From positions 1-11,135 of the forward strand of contig JAIBJP010000069.1 of the NCBI GenBank assembly GCA_020029625.1: DNA of 11,135 nt, in the 5' to 3' direction. The position numbers were made by a program, and so were the translations under genes. Shown here piece after piece: positions 10,928-11,135 of this stretch; position 1 is the stretch's first letter; each line of letters opens with the position of its first letter. The notes under the pieces were generated by a model that searched no databases, was not told where the DNA came from, and was given only the letters and a program-made list of their open reading frames with translations. Origin of the DNA: Actinomycetota bacterium. GTDB lineage: Bacteria > Actinomycetota > Thermoleophilia > Gaiellales > Gaiellaceae.

Positions 10928-11135
10928 ATGAAACGATTTTTCTTGATGCTCTTTGCGGTACTGGCCGTCGCCGGCGCCGCACCGATTGCGGGGCTCGCCG
11001 ACTCCGGCAACCCGCCTCCCACGCTGAGCTTTTTCTCGGGCGGCCAAGGAGCCCACGCTGACTGGCTGGCCACCAGCGATCAGCCGCCCGGCGACACCGA
11101 CAACCAGGCCATCCGACTCCTGACCACCGACGGCG
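10928..11135 (+). CDS. Secreted protein, N-terminal part (runs off the window)
   Basis: ATG 10928 follows a purine-rich ribosome site (GAAGGGGGAC at 10914-10923). Sixty-nine codons are visible before the window ends. Residues 1-24 form a classical export signal, MKRFF plus a hydrophobic core ending in GLADS. The mature start is rich in Gly, Ser, Pro and Asp, including PPPTLSFFSGGQGAHADW and DQPPGDTDNQAIRLLTTDG, and reads like an extracellular or surface protein of unknown function. No catalytic motif is in the visible part. The gene is preceded by a leader with competing helices and a palindrome, so expression is probably controlled after or at initiation. I do not recognise the family. Confidence 0.7.
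   Translation, partial: MKRFFLMLFAVLAVAGAAPIAGLADSGNPPPTLSFFSGGQGAHADWLATSDQPPGDTDNQAIRLLTTDG

Noticed and set aside
10743..10928. 61-codon frame from TTG ending in a TGATG overlap with the secreted protein start, with a CxxCxxxxC
   Set aside because: The overlap is suggestive, but the TTG lies in a candidate -35, there is no ribosome site and the composition is not protein-like. RNA structure explains the region better; kept only as an alternative.
1..11135. tRNA, rRNA, CRISPR, transposase or phage genes
   Set aside because: None seen: the gaps are short, there are no regularly spaced direct repeats, and no protein resembles an integrase, transposase or capsid component.

Overview
The window is GC-rich DNA whose genes show strong G/C third-position bias, GTG and TTG starts next to ATG, and two promoter styles (Shine-Dalgarno-led and apparently leaderless). 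Gene content (VanW/YoaR-like protein, L,D-transpeptidase with an SH3-like front domain, DUF4349 lipoprotein, a small NagZ-like GH3 protein, a secreted BamE-like protein) suggests an uncultured actinobacterium, most likely Thermoleophilia (Gaiellales/Solirubrobacterales-like). The taxonomy is inferred from protein style, not from a marker gene.

Layout. (a) 1-563, minus strand: a receiver domain fused out of frame to an unrelated small coiled-coil protein; this is a deletion scar or an assembly chimera. (b) 683-2336, minus: DUF4349 lipoprotein then L,D-transpeptidase, 19 nt apart, behind a possible ECF-sigma promoter. (c) 2395-2817, plus: hot-dog thioesterase, divergent from (b). (d) 2822-5615, minus: GH3 glycosidase then a large VanW-family membrane protein. 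(e) 5637-7324, plus: acyl-CoA dehydrogenase overlapping a small secreted protein with two BamE-like repeats. (f) 7293-9273, minus: HAD phosphatase overlapping an MFS (SLC45/sucrose-type) transporter. (g) 9452-10288, minus: Nit1/Nit2-type amidase. (h) 10311-10712, plus: CoA-binding protein whose start codon position reads ATC. (i) 10713-11135, plus: a leader with mutually exclusive RNA helices, then the start of a secreted protein that runs off the window.

Blocks (b) and (d) form a cell-envelope neighbourhood: peptidoglycan cross-linking, muropeptide hydrolysis, a VanW/peptidoglycan-binding anchor and a stress-type lipoprotein. The rest is mostly housekeeping metabolism: acyl-CoA oxidation, thioester hydrolysis, amide repair and sugar-type transport with a phosphatase.

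The most interesting signals are regulatory. Two divergent gene pairs share near-palindromic -10 elements, with start codons placed almost symmetrically 6-9 nt beyond them, and other genes also carry TAnnnT 8-10 nt before the start; together this suggests frequent leaderless transcription. The leader before the last gene has a riboswitch-like arrangement of competing helices that I cannot assign to a known class. No tRNA, rRNA, CRISPR array, insertion sequence or phage gene was seen. No gene-free stretch exceeds 300 bases; the longest is 10713-10927.
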